DNA from: Candidatus Kuenenia hertensis
GTDB lineage: Bacteria; Planctomycetota; Brocadiia; Brocadiales; Brocadiaceae
Assembly (NCBI GenBank): GCA_021646465.1
Contig: SOET01000002.1
Location: 62,001-126,000, forward strand
DNA: 64,000 bases
Direction: 5' to 3'
Below the pieces are notes generated by a model that saw only the letters and a program-made list of their open reading frames with translations, did no database searches and had not been told where the DNA came from. Shown here one piece after another: positions 14,615 through 21,844 of this stretch. The translations under genes were made by a program, and so were the position numbers. Numbering within the stretch: position 1 is the first letter of the stretch; each line of letters opens with the position of its first letter.

Positions 14615-14842
14615 ATGACTACCGCCGTAAAACAAGAAGATGATCTTATCCAGGTAAAGCAGTACATCACCGATAAAAAAGGCCGCAAGGTAGCAGCTAT
14701 AATCGAAATGGAAGAGCTGAAACGGCTGGAGGAATTGATCGAAAACGTTGCTGATATAAAGGCAATCGAAGGCAGGAAAAACGAACCCGGAGAAGATTAC
14801 GAGACCTATAGCAAAAAGAGGAAGTCAAAGCTAAGTGTATAA
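14615..14842 (+). CDS. RelB/Phd-like antitoxin
   Basis: A 75-residue protein opening MTTAVKQEDDLIQVKQYITD, with KKGRKVAAIIEMEELKRLEE, typical of the strand-helix antitoxins paired with RelE/ParE toxins, and a charged flexible C-terminus. TTAGGAGAAT precedes the ATG. It overlaps the toxin start by eight bases. It should bind and mask the toxin and help repress the operon. Confidence 0.8.
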   Translation: MTTAVKQEDDLIQVKQYITDKKGRKVAAIIEMEELKRLEELIENVADIKAIEGRKNEPGEDYETYSKKRKSKLSV

Positions 14843-15089
14843 GCTTATCCTCCAAAAGTCGGCAAGGAAGGAACTGGATAAAATTCCCGATCCGTTCTTT
14901 ATAAAGATTGACGAAGCAATTTTATCTCTGAAAGAAAATCCATATCCTTTTCCGCAATCCAGGAAGCTAAAAGGCGAAGATAAGCGTAGGTTACGGGTGG
15001 GAGATTTCAGGGTAATTTATACCGTGGATGAGGAACGGAAGGTTATAACGATCTATCGTATCCGACACCGAAAAGATGTTTACCAATGA
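14835..15089 (+). CDS. RelE/ParE-family toxin
   Basis: An 84-residue toxin of the RelE/ParE fold: MYKLILQKSARKELDKIP, then LKGEDKRRLRVGDFRVIYTV and the C-terminal IYRIRHRKDVY. The pattern fits the RelE branch (mRNA cleavage on ribosomes), and the basic residues Arg/Lys plus the terminal Tyr are present. GTG start at 14835 within the antitoxin end. Second addiction module of the element. Confidence 0.9.
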   Translation: MYKLILQKSARKELDKIPDPFFIKIDEAILSLKENPYPFPQSRKLKGEDKRRLRVGDFRVIYTVDEERKVITIYRIRHRKDVYQ

Positions 15090-15090
15090 A

Positions 15091-15185
15091 GCAGGATGAC
15101 AGCAGGAAAGTTTCGGCGTTGCCTGCGGCGGGCCCGCCTAACAGCGGCTCCGGTATGATGGGGAGTAGCCGGCCATCCATCCTGC
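15091..15185. other. Folded multi-hairpin unit 4
   Basis: GCAGGATG (15091-15098) pairs with CATCCTGC (15178-15185), beginning two bases past the toxin stop. Inside are GCAGG/CCTGC (15102, 15122), a GCGGGCCCGC palindrome and a GC-rich third arm. Units 3 and 4 share a CCCGCCTA-CGG core. Confidence 0.5.
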
Positions 15186-15222
15186 AGAATGATAAAGGCT
15201 TGTAACAGCTTAGAAAAGGAGG

Positions 15223-15257
15223 TCAGTTTAAATACAAGCTGTTTAAACTGATTTTTT
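15223..15257 (+). terminator. Rho-independent terminator
   Basis: TCAGTTTAAA (15223-15232) pairs with TTTAAACTGA (15242-15251) and is followed by six T. An outer stem of GGCTTGTA-CAG type (15197 and 15263 onward) encloses it. It should end the rightward toxin-antitoxin transcript. Confidence 0.75.
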
Positions 15258-15292
15258 ATCACTGCTACAAGCCCTTATTGAGACATTAATCG

Positions 15293-15886
15293 TTAGTTCT
15301 CTCCGACAAACTCACTCCACAGTTTTTTCCGCAGATTTTCGCATTCCGGTTGATCGGGTGTTGCTAACTTCTTTAATCCTTCAGGTAATTCATGGGAACG
15401 AAATGGAGACACGTGAGGATTCGCATTCCGCATTGCTACCCATAAAAAATTTGCTGTATCGCCAATTGCATTTTCCAATTTCTTCTGGTATACATCAGCA
15501 ATCCTTCCCCAAATGGCATTAGAAATATCTCTTATTTGTTGCTGTAACTGCAAAAGTGTATCTTTTTGCTTTTCGATTACTGTCTCAACAACATCAATAA
15601 GTTCCTTAGTATCATTCTGTTCTTGTGTTGTATTTATAAAATGCTTACGAACCTCACTCTTCAATTCGCTTAAACTGATTTCATTTGAGGCGTGACGCTC
15701 TAAAGCAGCTTTCTTTTTCAACCCGATCTTTGAATCTTCGGCCTCCAATTCCTTAAGCCTGGTGTTTAATTTCGTCAACTCATCTTCCGCCTCTGAAAGC
15801 TTTTTTTGCTCTATCTCCATTTGCCCTTTTAATTCTCTGTACTTTTTAACTTCTGGTAATTCGTTGGGTGTTGTTTGCTTTGCCAT
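15293..15886 (-). CDS. Coiled-coil protein, unknown
   Basis: A 197-residue protein dominated by coiled coil at about residues 10-130 (EQKKLSEAEDELTKLNTRLK, KDTLLQLQQQIRDI), with a C-terminal part rich in conserved-looking residues (NANPHVSPFRSHELP). AGGAGAT precedes the ATG. No family recognised. As part of the leftward cargo near attR it may be an accessory or defence gene, but nothing in it says so. Confidence 0.65.
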   Translation of the reverse strand: MAKQTTPNELPEVKKYRELKGQMEIEQKKLSEAEDELTKLNTRLKELEAEDSKIGLKKKAALERHASNEISLSELKSEVRKHFINTTQEQNDTKELIDVVETVIEKQKDTLLQLQQQIRDISNAIWGRIADVYQKKLENAIGDTANFLWVAMRNANPHVSPFRSHELPEGLKKLATPDQPECENLRKKLWSEFVGEN

Positions 15887-15924
15887 ATTCTTTATCTCCT
15901 GGCTGGTAAATTAATACTGATAAA

Positions 15925-16287
15925 TTAAAAAAGGTCAGGCCGTTTCACTGAAACAGCAAGCATTGCCTCGCTATAGGAAACGCATTTATTTTGTTCCATA
16001 TACTCGGAAATCATATCATTACGCATCGTATCGAAAGTATCCATTACTACCTGGGTTAAACTCTTTGTCTCCGCTTTCTTATTTTGACCTGTCTGGACGG
16101 CAAGAAGTGCCTCGCTATAGGAAACCCCAGGATTTTCTCTCATGTAATCATTTATCAACAACAACTCAGTTTTATCTTTATACTCAGCTTCACTAAGGGC
16201 AAATTCCTTCACGGTTAAGCCGGTGTTACTGTCGATATGCTTTAGAATATACCTATCCCCATAATTAAACGTTTTTTCCATAATCAT
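15925..16287 (-). CDS. Protein with two SYSEA repeats, unknown
   Basis: A 120-residue protein with an internal duplication. INDYMRENPGVSYSEALLAV (about residues 45-64) and ISEYMEQNKCVSYSEAMLAV (about 93-112) share the frame. YMxxN--SYxEAxxAV motifs of this kind appear at the ends of some Mu-like phage proteins, as I recall, though no phage head or protease gene is here. AAAGGAGGG precedes the ATG. The repeats may be peptide-binding helices. Function unknown. Confidence 0.65.
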   Translation of the reverse strand: MIMEKTFNYGDRYILKHIDSNTGLTVKEFALSEAEYKDKTELLLINDYMRENPGVSYSEALLAVQTGQNKKAETKSLTQVVMDTFDTMRNDMISEYMEQNKCVSYSEAMLAVSVKRPDLF

Positions 16288-16330
16288 GTATTCTTACCCT
16301 CCTTTCAAAAAAGTGACAATCGGATCCAAT

Positions 16331-16492
16331 CTAATCACCCTCATGGCCTGGCAAATCACGCATGTATAATTTCAGCATTCCCTGTAGATTACTTCGATCA
16401 TTTTCTCCGGATTTATTAACAGGTTTTTTCTTATGAGCGTCATCCTCTTTTGGAGCATCAGGCCGCGCCGTATCCTTTTCCTTCCCGCTCAA
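16331..16492 (-). CDS. Small charged protein, TTG start
   Basis: A 53-residue reading frame opening (M)SGKEKDTARPDAPKEDDAH and ending in LKLYMRDLPGHEGD. The TTG start at 16492 is preceded by an exceptional AAGGAGGTA ribosome site, which makes the gene likely. The N-terminal half is charged and disordered; the C-terminal half could form a helix. First gene inside the element from attR. No family recognised. Confidence 0.6.
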   Translation of the reverse strand: MSGKEKDTARPDAPKEDDAHKKKPVNKSGENDRSNLQGMLKLYMRDLPGHEGD

Positions 16493-16527
16493 AACGTACC
16501 TCCTTCTCTTTCTCTCAAATCCGGAAG

Positions 16528-16551
16528 ACTGTAGTCAAATTGTAGTCAACT
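16528..16551 (+). repeat. Right integrase arm-type site pair
   Basis: An exact 24-bp copy of 1125-1148, containing TGTAGTCAA at 16530-16538 and 16541-16549. It is 136 bp from the attR core, against 66 bp for the left pair. The equal orientation and sequence support arm sites of the element's own integrase. Confidence 0.65.
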
Positions 16552-16686
16552 CCAGCGGACTCCAACGGAATCAAACGGAATTGTCAGAATTCAAAATAAG
16601 TAGCAACTTATTTTATTAGGAGCAATTACGGTCATAACAGACACGCTATCAGTCAGTTATAAAAATATAGTAAAAACACCGAAAAA

Positions 16687-16736
16687 TGCCTTACAAGCAA
16701 GGGGTCATAGGTTCGAGTCCTATATCGCCCACCATT
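16687..16736 (+). repeat. attR core, tRNA-Val 3' fragment
   Basis: A 50-base exact copy of the tRNA-Val 3' half without its 5' half, so not a functional tRNA. It marks the right boundary of the element. The gap 16493-16980 holds only the arm sites, this repeat, and the terminator at 16752. Confidence 0.95.
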
Positions 16737-16751
16737 TTCCCCTATAAATTG

Positions 16752-16795
16752 GGTGTTCAATTTGTAAAAAATTGACAAATTGTGAACACCTTTTT
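16752..16795 (+). terminator. Original terminator of tRNA-Val
   Basis: GGTGTTC (16752-16758) pairs with GAACACC (16784-16790), with further AT pairs inside, and is followed by five T. It begins 16 bp after the attR core, so before integration it would have stood right behind the tRNA-Val gene. Confidence 0.75.
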
Positions 16796-16980
16796 CTTTT
16801 TGCTCATTAATTATGTGATGACTTAAATAAAACAAAACGCTTGAAATTAATACAAAAAACTGCTAATATCCTTTCTGTTTCTTGGAAATTAGGCAACATC
16901 GTTTTTATGTGCCCTCCCAATAAACAATTCACAATTCATTATAAAAAGCTGCGTTTTTCATAATAAAATGTATCGTCTAA

Positions 16981-17057
16981 GGGGCCGTAGCTCAATTGGT
17001 TAGAGTACCAGACTGTCGATCTGGACGTTGCGGGTTCGAGTCCCGTCGGCCTCGCCA
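16981..17057 (+). tRNA. tRNA-Asp (anticodon GTC)
   Basis: A full cloverleaf. Acceptor GGGGCCG pairs with CGGCCTC (one G-T), the anticodon loop is CTGTCGA giving GTC, the T-arm is GGGTTCGAGTCCC, and the CCA is encoded. A strong terminator follows. Confidence 0.95.
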
Positions 17058-17143
17058 TTTAAATCATAAAGAGAAGTCGTAGAAAAAAATTGTTCCGTTC
17101 CGCTTATGAATAATTTACTTATTCATAATTTATGGGAAATGTT

Positions 17144-17190
17144 AAAAATAGCTGTTCTCTCTTAAAAAGGGAGAACAGCTATTTTTATTT
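17144..17190 (+). terminator. Terminator after tRNA-Asp
   Basis: A 16-bp perfect stem (AAAAATAGCTGTTCTC with its complement at 17171-17186) ends in a T-rich run. A second perfect inverted repeat, TTATGAATAA/TTATTCATAA (17104-17128), lies upstream. Confidence 0.85.
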
Positions 17191-17319
17191 GAACAATTGT
17201 TTTTGTTTTCAAAAAAAAACTCTTCTTTTTATTTAGTCAAAAATCAAATTGTATGTTGATTTCCTTAGACCGTAATATATTCAGGCGCTTTATCAAATCA
17301 TTTTTTTAAGATTAAAAAT

Positions 17320-18729
17320 ATGTCCGAATTTAAAAGCGAGAACAGATTTTTTTCAATAAAAGTTACGGATGGAGCGATAAAAGTGTTTCTAACAGTATAT
17401 CCGTTTAACGATAAAGAGGTTGAAGTTACGGTTGATGATATTTTGAAGTTTTTAAAATCAAAGAGCATTGAATTTGGAATAAAAGAGGATGCCATATCTT
17501 TTGCGTTAGGTAAAGCTCGTCAGGAAAATATTACGGTGGGAAATGTACTTATTGCGGAAGGAATCAGGGCTATTGACGGAGAAGACGGTAAGATTGAATT
17601 TTTGGTAGAAGTAAATAAACAAATTAAACCGAAAGTCAATGACGATGGTAAGGTGGATTATTACAATGTAAGTGTTATAGAAAATGTTGAAGAAAAACAA
17701 ATTTTAGCCCGATTAATTGACCCTACTCCCGGAAAACCGGGTAAAAGCGTTTACAAGGAGCCAATCGCACCGGTTCCTGGAAAACCTTGCAATCTTCCAG
17801 TTGGAGAAAATACAAAGATTTCCGGGAAGGATAGTAAGTTATTGATATCGGAAATTGGTGGGAATGTTGTATATCAGGGAGGTGTTCTGTCAGTAAAATC
17901 GTGTTATGTTGTTGAAGAAGATGTTGATTTCAGTGTAGGAAATATTACCTACAAAGGTTCTGTCGTTGTTAAGGGCAATGTGAAAAGCGGGTTTTGCTTG
18001 AATGTGGATGGCAATTTAGAGATTGGTGGAACAGTAGAAGACGCAGTGATAAATACAAACGGTAATGTTTTGATCAAAGGAGGATTTGTGGGTTCAGGCA
18101 AAGGAATAATTAATTCCAAGGGACGTGTAATGATTGGGTTCAGCAGGAATCAGACGATTATAGCAGAGGAGGTAAAGATTTTGCGTGAAGCAATCGATTG
18201 TTCTATTTTTGCAAAAAATTCGGTTGAAGTAAAGGGAGGAAGGCTGTCTATTACAGGCGGACAAACAACAGCAGGGCAAATAATAGAAGTAGAGACACTG
18301 GGAAGCCGGTCTGAAACTTTTACTGAAATTGAGGTTGGCATTGATTATTCTAACAGGAAAAGTTTGCTGAATATGAAAAAAGAAATGAATGAGTCGGCAA
18401 ATGCATTGAATAAAATTGAAAAAGAACTCAATACTTTAAATGAGTTTAAACGTGGAAAAGGAGGAGATATGTCAAAATTCACAAAAATGTATGAATATCT
18501 CACTTCTCAAAAAGAGGAATTAAAGAAAAAAATTAAAAACTTGAATGAAATGAATACCGTGGCGTTAAAAAGACTTGTGGTAAATAAAGATGCCAAAGTG
18601 GTTGTAAACAGAAATGTTTACCCTGGAGTAGTAATACGAATAGGAGAAAATATTATGCATATTGGTGAAGAATATTGTGATAAATCGTTCTTTTTCTCAA
18701 AAGAAGAAGATACTATAAAAATGACGTAA
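17320..18729 (+). CDS. FapA/DUF342 beta-helix protein
   Basis: A 469-residue DUF342/FapA-type protein. An N-terminal alpha/beta part (about 1-115) leads to VARLIDPTPGKPGKSVY-like sequence (the family hallmark DPTPGKPG at about 135-142). A right-handed beta-helix of valine/glycine repeats follows (YKGSVVVKGNVKSGF, GNLEIGGTVEDAVI, GNVLIKGGFVG). Then comes a coiled coil (about 350-410) and a C-terminal strand region. FapA-like proteins form cytoplasmic polymers and have been linked to flagellar placement and cell shape. No flagellar genes are nearby. No ribosome site is seen before the ATG. Confidence 0.85.
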   Translation: MSEFKSENRFFSIKVTDGAIKVFLTVYPFNDKEVEVTVDDILKFLKSKSIEFGIKEDAISFALGKARQENITVGNVLIAEGIRAIDGEDGKIEFLVEVNKQIKPKVNDDGKVDYYNVSVIENVEEKQILARLIDPTPGKPGKSVYKEPIAPVPGKPCNLPVGENTKISGKDSKLLISEIGGNVVYQGGVLSVKSCYVVEEDVDFSVGNITYKGSVVVKGNVKSGFCLNVDGNLEIGGTVEDAVINTNGNVLIKGGFVGSGKGIINSKGRVMIGFSRNQTIIAEEVKILREAIDCSIFAKNSVEVKGGRLSITGGQTTAGQIIEVETLGSRSETFTEIEVGIDYSNRKSLLNMKKEMNESANALNKIEKELNTLNEFKRGKGGDMSKFTKMYEYLTSQKEELKKKIKNLNEMNTVALKRLVVNKDAKVVVNRNVYPGVVIRIGENIMHIGEEYCDKSFFFSKEEDTIKMT

Positions 18730-18847
18730 TGAATAGTGCAGGAAAAAAACGACTCTTCATTTTTACCCCGCACGATTAAAGAAAAGTCTCACAATAAAGT
18801 CTTTGTTGAGAAAAGCCTGTTAGGAAGTTTTTTTACGGAGTAATACT

Positions 18848-19504
18848 ATAAAGAACTATAAAATTAGTGTATCACTTATCATCTTTTTATACATAGCATT
18901 TATTCATTTTCTGTCATTCACCTATGCTGGCAAAAAATTTGAAGATAAAGGGACATATGGCCACGGTGTTAGAGAAACTATCCATGCAATTCCTGTCAAC
19001 AAAGTTATGTTGGGAGGTAAGATGGTACGAATTAAAGCAGGATATTTACATGGGGTAACAAAGGGGTCGGTATATGTTGCATACAATCAAAAAAAAATAA
19101 TGAATACAGATGCGTCAAAATTCGTAATTACTAAGGTGAGAGCCTTTTCAAGTGACGGTGAAGTACACTGTGGAAATTTTAATGAAGACGACCTCATAAT
19201 AGAGGAGACCCATGCATATCCCTATGAACCAATAAAGATTTTTTGCAAAGCAAGCTTCTTAAAAGATGAAATATTATTGAAGGAAATAATTGAGGAAGTA
19301 AGCAAAATACCTGGTTTGGAAATTACGGATATTCAAAAGAAATCTGATATTACGCTTTTTGTTGTACGACCCAAAATAACAAATTCAACACCTGTATACG
19401 AATCCGCCTCCCATACATTACCAATGTCTTCTGAAGGCGAGTCCCCCGAAGTATGGATTTTGCCGGCTACAAAAAATATCTGTCAAAAAAAATTTACGAA
19501 TTAA
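18848..19504 (+). CDS. Secreted DUF4384-type protein, N-terminal part
   Basis: The first in-frame ATG (19007) would leave out an obvious signal peptide. Reading upstream without a stop gives KNYKISVSLIIFLYIAFIHF, then LSFTYA before the mature start GKKFEDKG. An ACGGAG site stands seven bases before an ATA codon at 18848, so a rare ATA start (or a mutated ATG) is likely, giving about 218 residues. The body shows IKAGYLHGVTKGSVYVAY, a pattern I link to the region before DUF4384 in caspase-like proteins. It ends at 19504, two bases before the next frame, which looks like the rest of the same protein. Confidence 0.5.
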   Translation: MKNYKISVSLIIFLYIAFIHFLSFTYAGKKFEDKGTYGHGVRETIHAIPVNKVMLGGKMVRIKAGYLHGVTKGSVYVAYNQKKIMNTDASKFVITKVRAFSSDGEVHCGNFNEDDLIIEETHAYPYEPIKIFCKASFLKDEILLKEIIEEVSKIPGLEITDIQKKSDITLFVVRPKITNSTPVYESASHTLPMSSEGESPEVWILPATKNICQKKFTN

Positions 19505-19505
19505 T

Positions 19506-20159
19506 ATGGATAATGCCCATGAAGGGTTTCAGGTCTTAATTGGAAACATGAAGAAGATTCTTCACATACAGGAGGTAAAAAAAATAATATCCCCTCAACA
19601 TAAGACAAAAGCTATCGATCTTCAAACAATAATAATGAAACCGGAAGATTCATGTAACAGGGAACCTGATTGTGTTACGCTTCCCGATGGACGTTCTTTC
19701 AAAAAAACGGGGATATATCCAACTTCATCGATGGAAAGCAAGAATTTGACGTTTGGCCAAATGGTAACATTTTCCCTGACAAACAACTCAACGAATACTT
19801 ATTATTGCCATCTCATTGATATAAGTCCCAACGGTAAGATAGAAGTCATTTATCCTCTTATCGGCCACAATAGTAATATGACCATGGTTAAAGCCGGAGA
19901 ATCATTGGATATAAGTACTGAAGTAGGCGTTCTTTTAAATTGTACCGGGGAGGAAACTATTAAGTTATTTGCAACAAAAGAACCATTTAACGTTTCACTG
20001 TTGGAACAGTCCGCATATAAAAACAAAAATACCACACATCATCCTGGTTCTTATGAAACGATTTATGCTTCTGACACCCATGCTACCCCTAAGGGAATAG
20101 TGAATTCTTTCGAATGTAATGATTGGGAAATTGAACAATACAGCTTTTATGTAAAATAA
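19506..20159 (+). CDS. DUF4384 domain protein, probable 3' half
   Basis: A 217-residue frame with a DUF4384-type domain at about residues 80-160 (LTFGQMVTFSLTNNSTNTYY, ISPNGKIEVIYPLIG, ESLDISTEVGVLL, then KLFATKEPF). This domain usually sits at the C-terminus of secreted caspase-like or kinase-like proteins. The frame is +1 relative to the upstream ORF, with an A-rich run (19470-19492) between them. I therefore read the two as one ancestral gene split by a frameshift near 19470-19500; ribosomal frameshifting cannot be excluded. No ribosome site is seen before the ATG at 19506. Confidence 0.5.
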   Translation: MDNAHEGFQVLIGNMKKILHIQEVKKIISPQHKTKAIDLQTIIMKPEDSCNREPDCVTLPDGRSFKKTGIYPTSSMESKNLTFGQMVTFSLTNNSTNTYYCHLIDISPNGKIEVIYPLIGHNSNMTMVKAGESLDISTEVGVLLNCTGEETIKLFATKEPFNVSLLEQSAYKNKNTTHHPGSYETIYASDTHATPKGIVNSFECNDWEIEQYSFYVK

Positions 20160-20206
20160 TCAAAAACTTGCCTTGACCTTTTTCTTCGAAAATAGATTAT
20201 TGTCGT

Positions 20207-20234
20207 GTAGGGGCTGAAGATCTTCAGCCCCTAC
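20207..20234. repeat. GTAGGGGCTGAAGA palindromic repeat
   Basis: A perfect 28-base palindrome, GTAGGGGCTGAAGA with its complement. An imperfect relative lies at 48678. It is one of two repeats in the 576-bp gap 20160-20735. Confidence 0.8.
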
Positions 20235-20482
20235 GTTGCGATGAAATAATTGCAATGATTATTGATTTTCACTCCCTTTTGTGAACCATTGGCTCGTGGG
20301 GGTTTCACAAAACATTATATCCCTTACTGTCCGGTTAGTATTTTTCGTAATATTTTTTAAGAAAATCATAATTTCCCTAAATATTCCGTCTAATCATTTT
20401 AGATAGTTCTTAATTATTTAAGACAAAAACAAACGCTTCTGCTTCTTTTTAAAATTGCTCCTGTACATGTATTCACAAGAGC

Positions 20483-20597
20483 AATCATGCTGGTGGCAGA
20501 TGTAATTGTATTTTATGTTTTGATTTGATAAGAGATGGGCAACTACGAGTATTGACCCCACTTGTAGGAAATTCGCAACTCTGCCACCAGCATGATT
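20483..20597. mobile_element. MITE-like element with 18-bp inverted ends
   Basis: Positions 20483-20500 (AATCATGCTGGTGGCAGA) and 20580-20597 are exact reverse complements, with a 79-bp AT-rich centre and no ORF. The length and structure fit a non-autonomous mobile element. No clear target duplication is visible. No transposase that could move it is in the window. Confidence 0.5.
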
Positions 20598-20658
20598 TCA
20601 GTAATATTTTTTATACAAACAATATAACAGAAAAAAAGGAAAGGAAGGAGGGGAGAAA

Positions 20659-20715
20659 ATGGAAGTAGCAGAAAACAAGAGTGGTCATGATTTTACCTGT
20701 CTTCATTGTATTTGA
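20659..20715 (+). CDS. Possible 18-residue peptide with CxxC
   Basis: An ATG opens MEVAENKSGHDFTCLHCI and stops. It is preceded by AAGGAGGGGA, one of the strongest ribosome sites in the window. The CLHC motif could bind metal or be redox active. It may be a true micropeptide, a leader peptide, or the 5' stub of a lost gene. Protein evidence is minimal. Confidence 0.3.
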   Translation: MEVAENKSGHDFTCLHCI

Positions 20716-20735
20716 TAGCTGAAAGATATTTCTAT

Positions 20736-21731
20736 TCAAAACGCAACAGAAGACATCGTATAAAGGTATTTGTGGATTTGATCAGGGTGGAATACCATGG
20801 TTTCAGGACGGTCATAATGCCAGTCATGTCTGTCCGGAACATGGTTTTCATGATATGGCCATTTTCGAAAAGGATCAAATCCTAATGCAGTAATAAGTTT
20901 TGTATTACTCATAGCAACATTCCCAGCCCTGGGCGGTATAGGACCTGCTTCTGTGCGCATGCACCCTTTCAGCAATTTAGGAGAATAGCCACCTACCTTA
21001 TTCACTATCTGTCCAATTTGATAGAGGCTGAGATAACGATGCGAACCAAGGTGATATATTCCACATATTTTATTTTCTAATGTAATTTCCACAATTCTAT
21101 TAAAATCTTCGCAATAAAAAGGAGACCTGACTTCATCGTAATATAACGTTGCCGGATTATTTTTTTTAAAACGTGACAATATCCAGTCTATCGCCCCCGC
21201 ATGACCGTTAACACTGATCCCCATAGGAAGTGATATCCGGAATATCACCGCAGAAGGGTATTTGCGCTTTATAATCTCTTCCGCCATAACCATAGTTTTG
21301 CCATATACTGTAACAGGACAAACAATCTCCTCTTCTGTGTAACAACCCGATGGTTTTCCCGCAAATACTAAATCGGTAGAAAGGGATATAAGCCGGATAT
21401 TACGGCTTCCTATCATTTTCAGTATATTCTTCACAGATTGAACATTCACCCGATATGCCATTTCAGGATTCAATTCGCATGACTTCAAGGCACAGGAACC
21501 AGCCGCATGCAATATAGAATTAAATTCCCATGTTTTCATCAATGTTAAAAGTCCTTGCAAATCCTCTACATCGAGCGGAATGATTCCTTTCCCTCGCAAG
21601 GGCCAATATCGGGTGGGACGAATCGCAACCACATGATCGGGATACATGGAGTGAAAATACCGAAATGCATTGTACCCGGGCACTCCATTAACACCCGTAA
21701 TTAATAGGGGAAGATATGATGGTAATGTCAT
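20736..21731 (-). CDS. RmlD-like NAD-dependent sugar reductase
   Basis: A 331-residue extended short-chain dehydrogenase of the RmlD/dTDP-4-dehydrorhamnose reductase type. The N-terminal dinucleotide-binding loop is ITGVNGVPGYNAF. The Ser-Thr-Asp of SLSTDLVFAGK and the catalytic Tyr/Lys of VYGKTMVMAE follow. IYHLGSHRYLSLYQIGQIV marks the substrate domain. Such enzymes reduce 4-keto nucleotide sugars for cell-surface glycans. The neighbours give no pathway, so the true substrate is open. It is a monocistronic leftward gene, ending next to the peptide ORF. Confidence 0.8.
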   Translation of the reverse strand: MTLPSYLPLLITGVNGVPGYNAFRYFHSMYPDHVVAIRPTRYWPLRGKGIIPLDVEDLQGLLTLMKTWEFNSILHAAGSCALKSCELNPEMAYRVNVQSVKNILKMIGSRNIRLISLSTDLVFAGKPSGCYTEEEIVCPVTVYGKTMVMAEEIIKRKYPSAVIFRISLPMGISVNGHAGAIDWILSRFKKNNPATLYYDEVRSPFYCEDFNRIVEITLENKICGIYHLGSHRYLSLYQIGQIVNKVGGYSPKLLKGCMRTEAGPIPPRAGNVAMSNTKLITALGFDPFRKWPYHENHVPDRHDWHYDRPETMVFHPDQIHKYLYTMSSVAF

Positions 21732-21770
21732 AACCTACGGCATAATAATATTATTTTTTTACTGAGAATA

Positions 21771-21807
21771 AATAAAAAAGGGAAACAAATAATTATCTGT
21801 TTCCCTC
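21771..21807 (-). terminator. Rho-independent terminator, leftward
   Basis: GGGAAACA (21780-21787) pairs with TGTTTCCC (21798-21805). Read leftward it is followed by TTTTTTATTTATT. It lies 38 bp past the end of the coiled-coil gene. Confidence 0.8.
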
Positions 21808-21844
21808 TTAATTCAAATATGTTTTACCTCTAAAAACTAACGCC

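Larger units (their letters stand above)
1009..16736. mobile_element. Integrated element, 15.7 kb, in tRNA-Val
   Basis: The element is bounded by a 50-bp perfect direct repeat of the tRNA-Val 3' half (1009-1058 and 16687-16736). A tyrosine integrase starts its 3' end 41 bp from the left repeat. Excision would give a 15,678-bp circle. Contents are integrase and excisionase, sigma factor, Mor- and GemA-like proteins, two further tyrosine recombinases, a Toprim/DUF927 primase with iterons, BRO/P22-type antirepressor, regulators, HicBA and RelBE-like modules, and several unknown small proteins. I saw no structural phage, packaging or conjugation genes. It is best read as a satellite-like or replicating integrative element. 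Confidence 0.9.

Noticed and set aside
13571-15185. Integron attC sites or a group II intron at the folded units
   Set aside because: No integron integrase, no RYYYAAC/GTTRRRY pair at the borders and no reverse transcriptase or domain V motif were seen.
16653-16835. ORF across attR
   Set aside because: It reads through the tRNA fragment and the terminator hairpin; no ribosome site.
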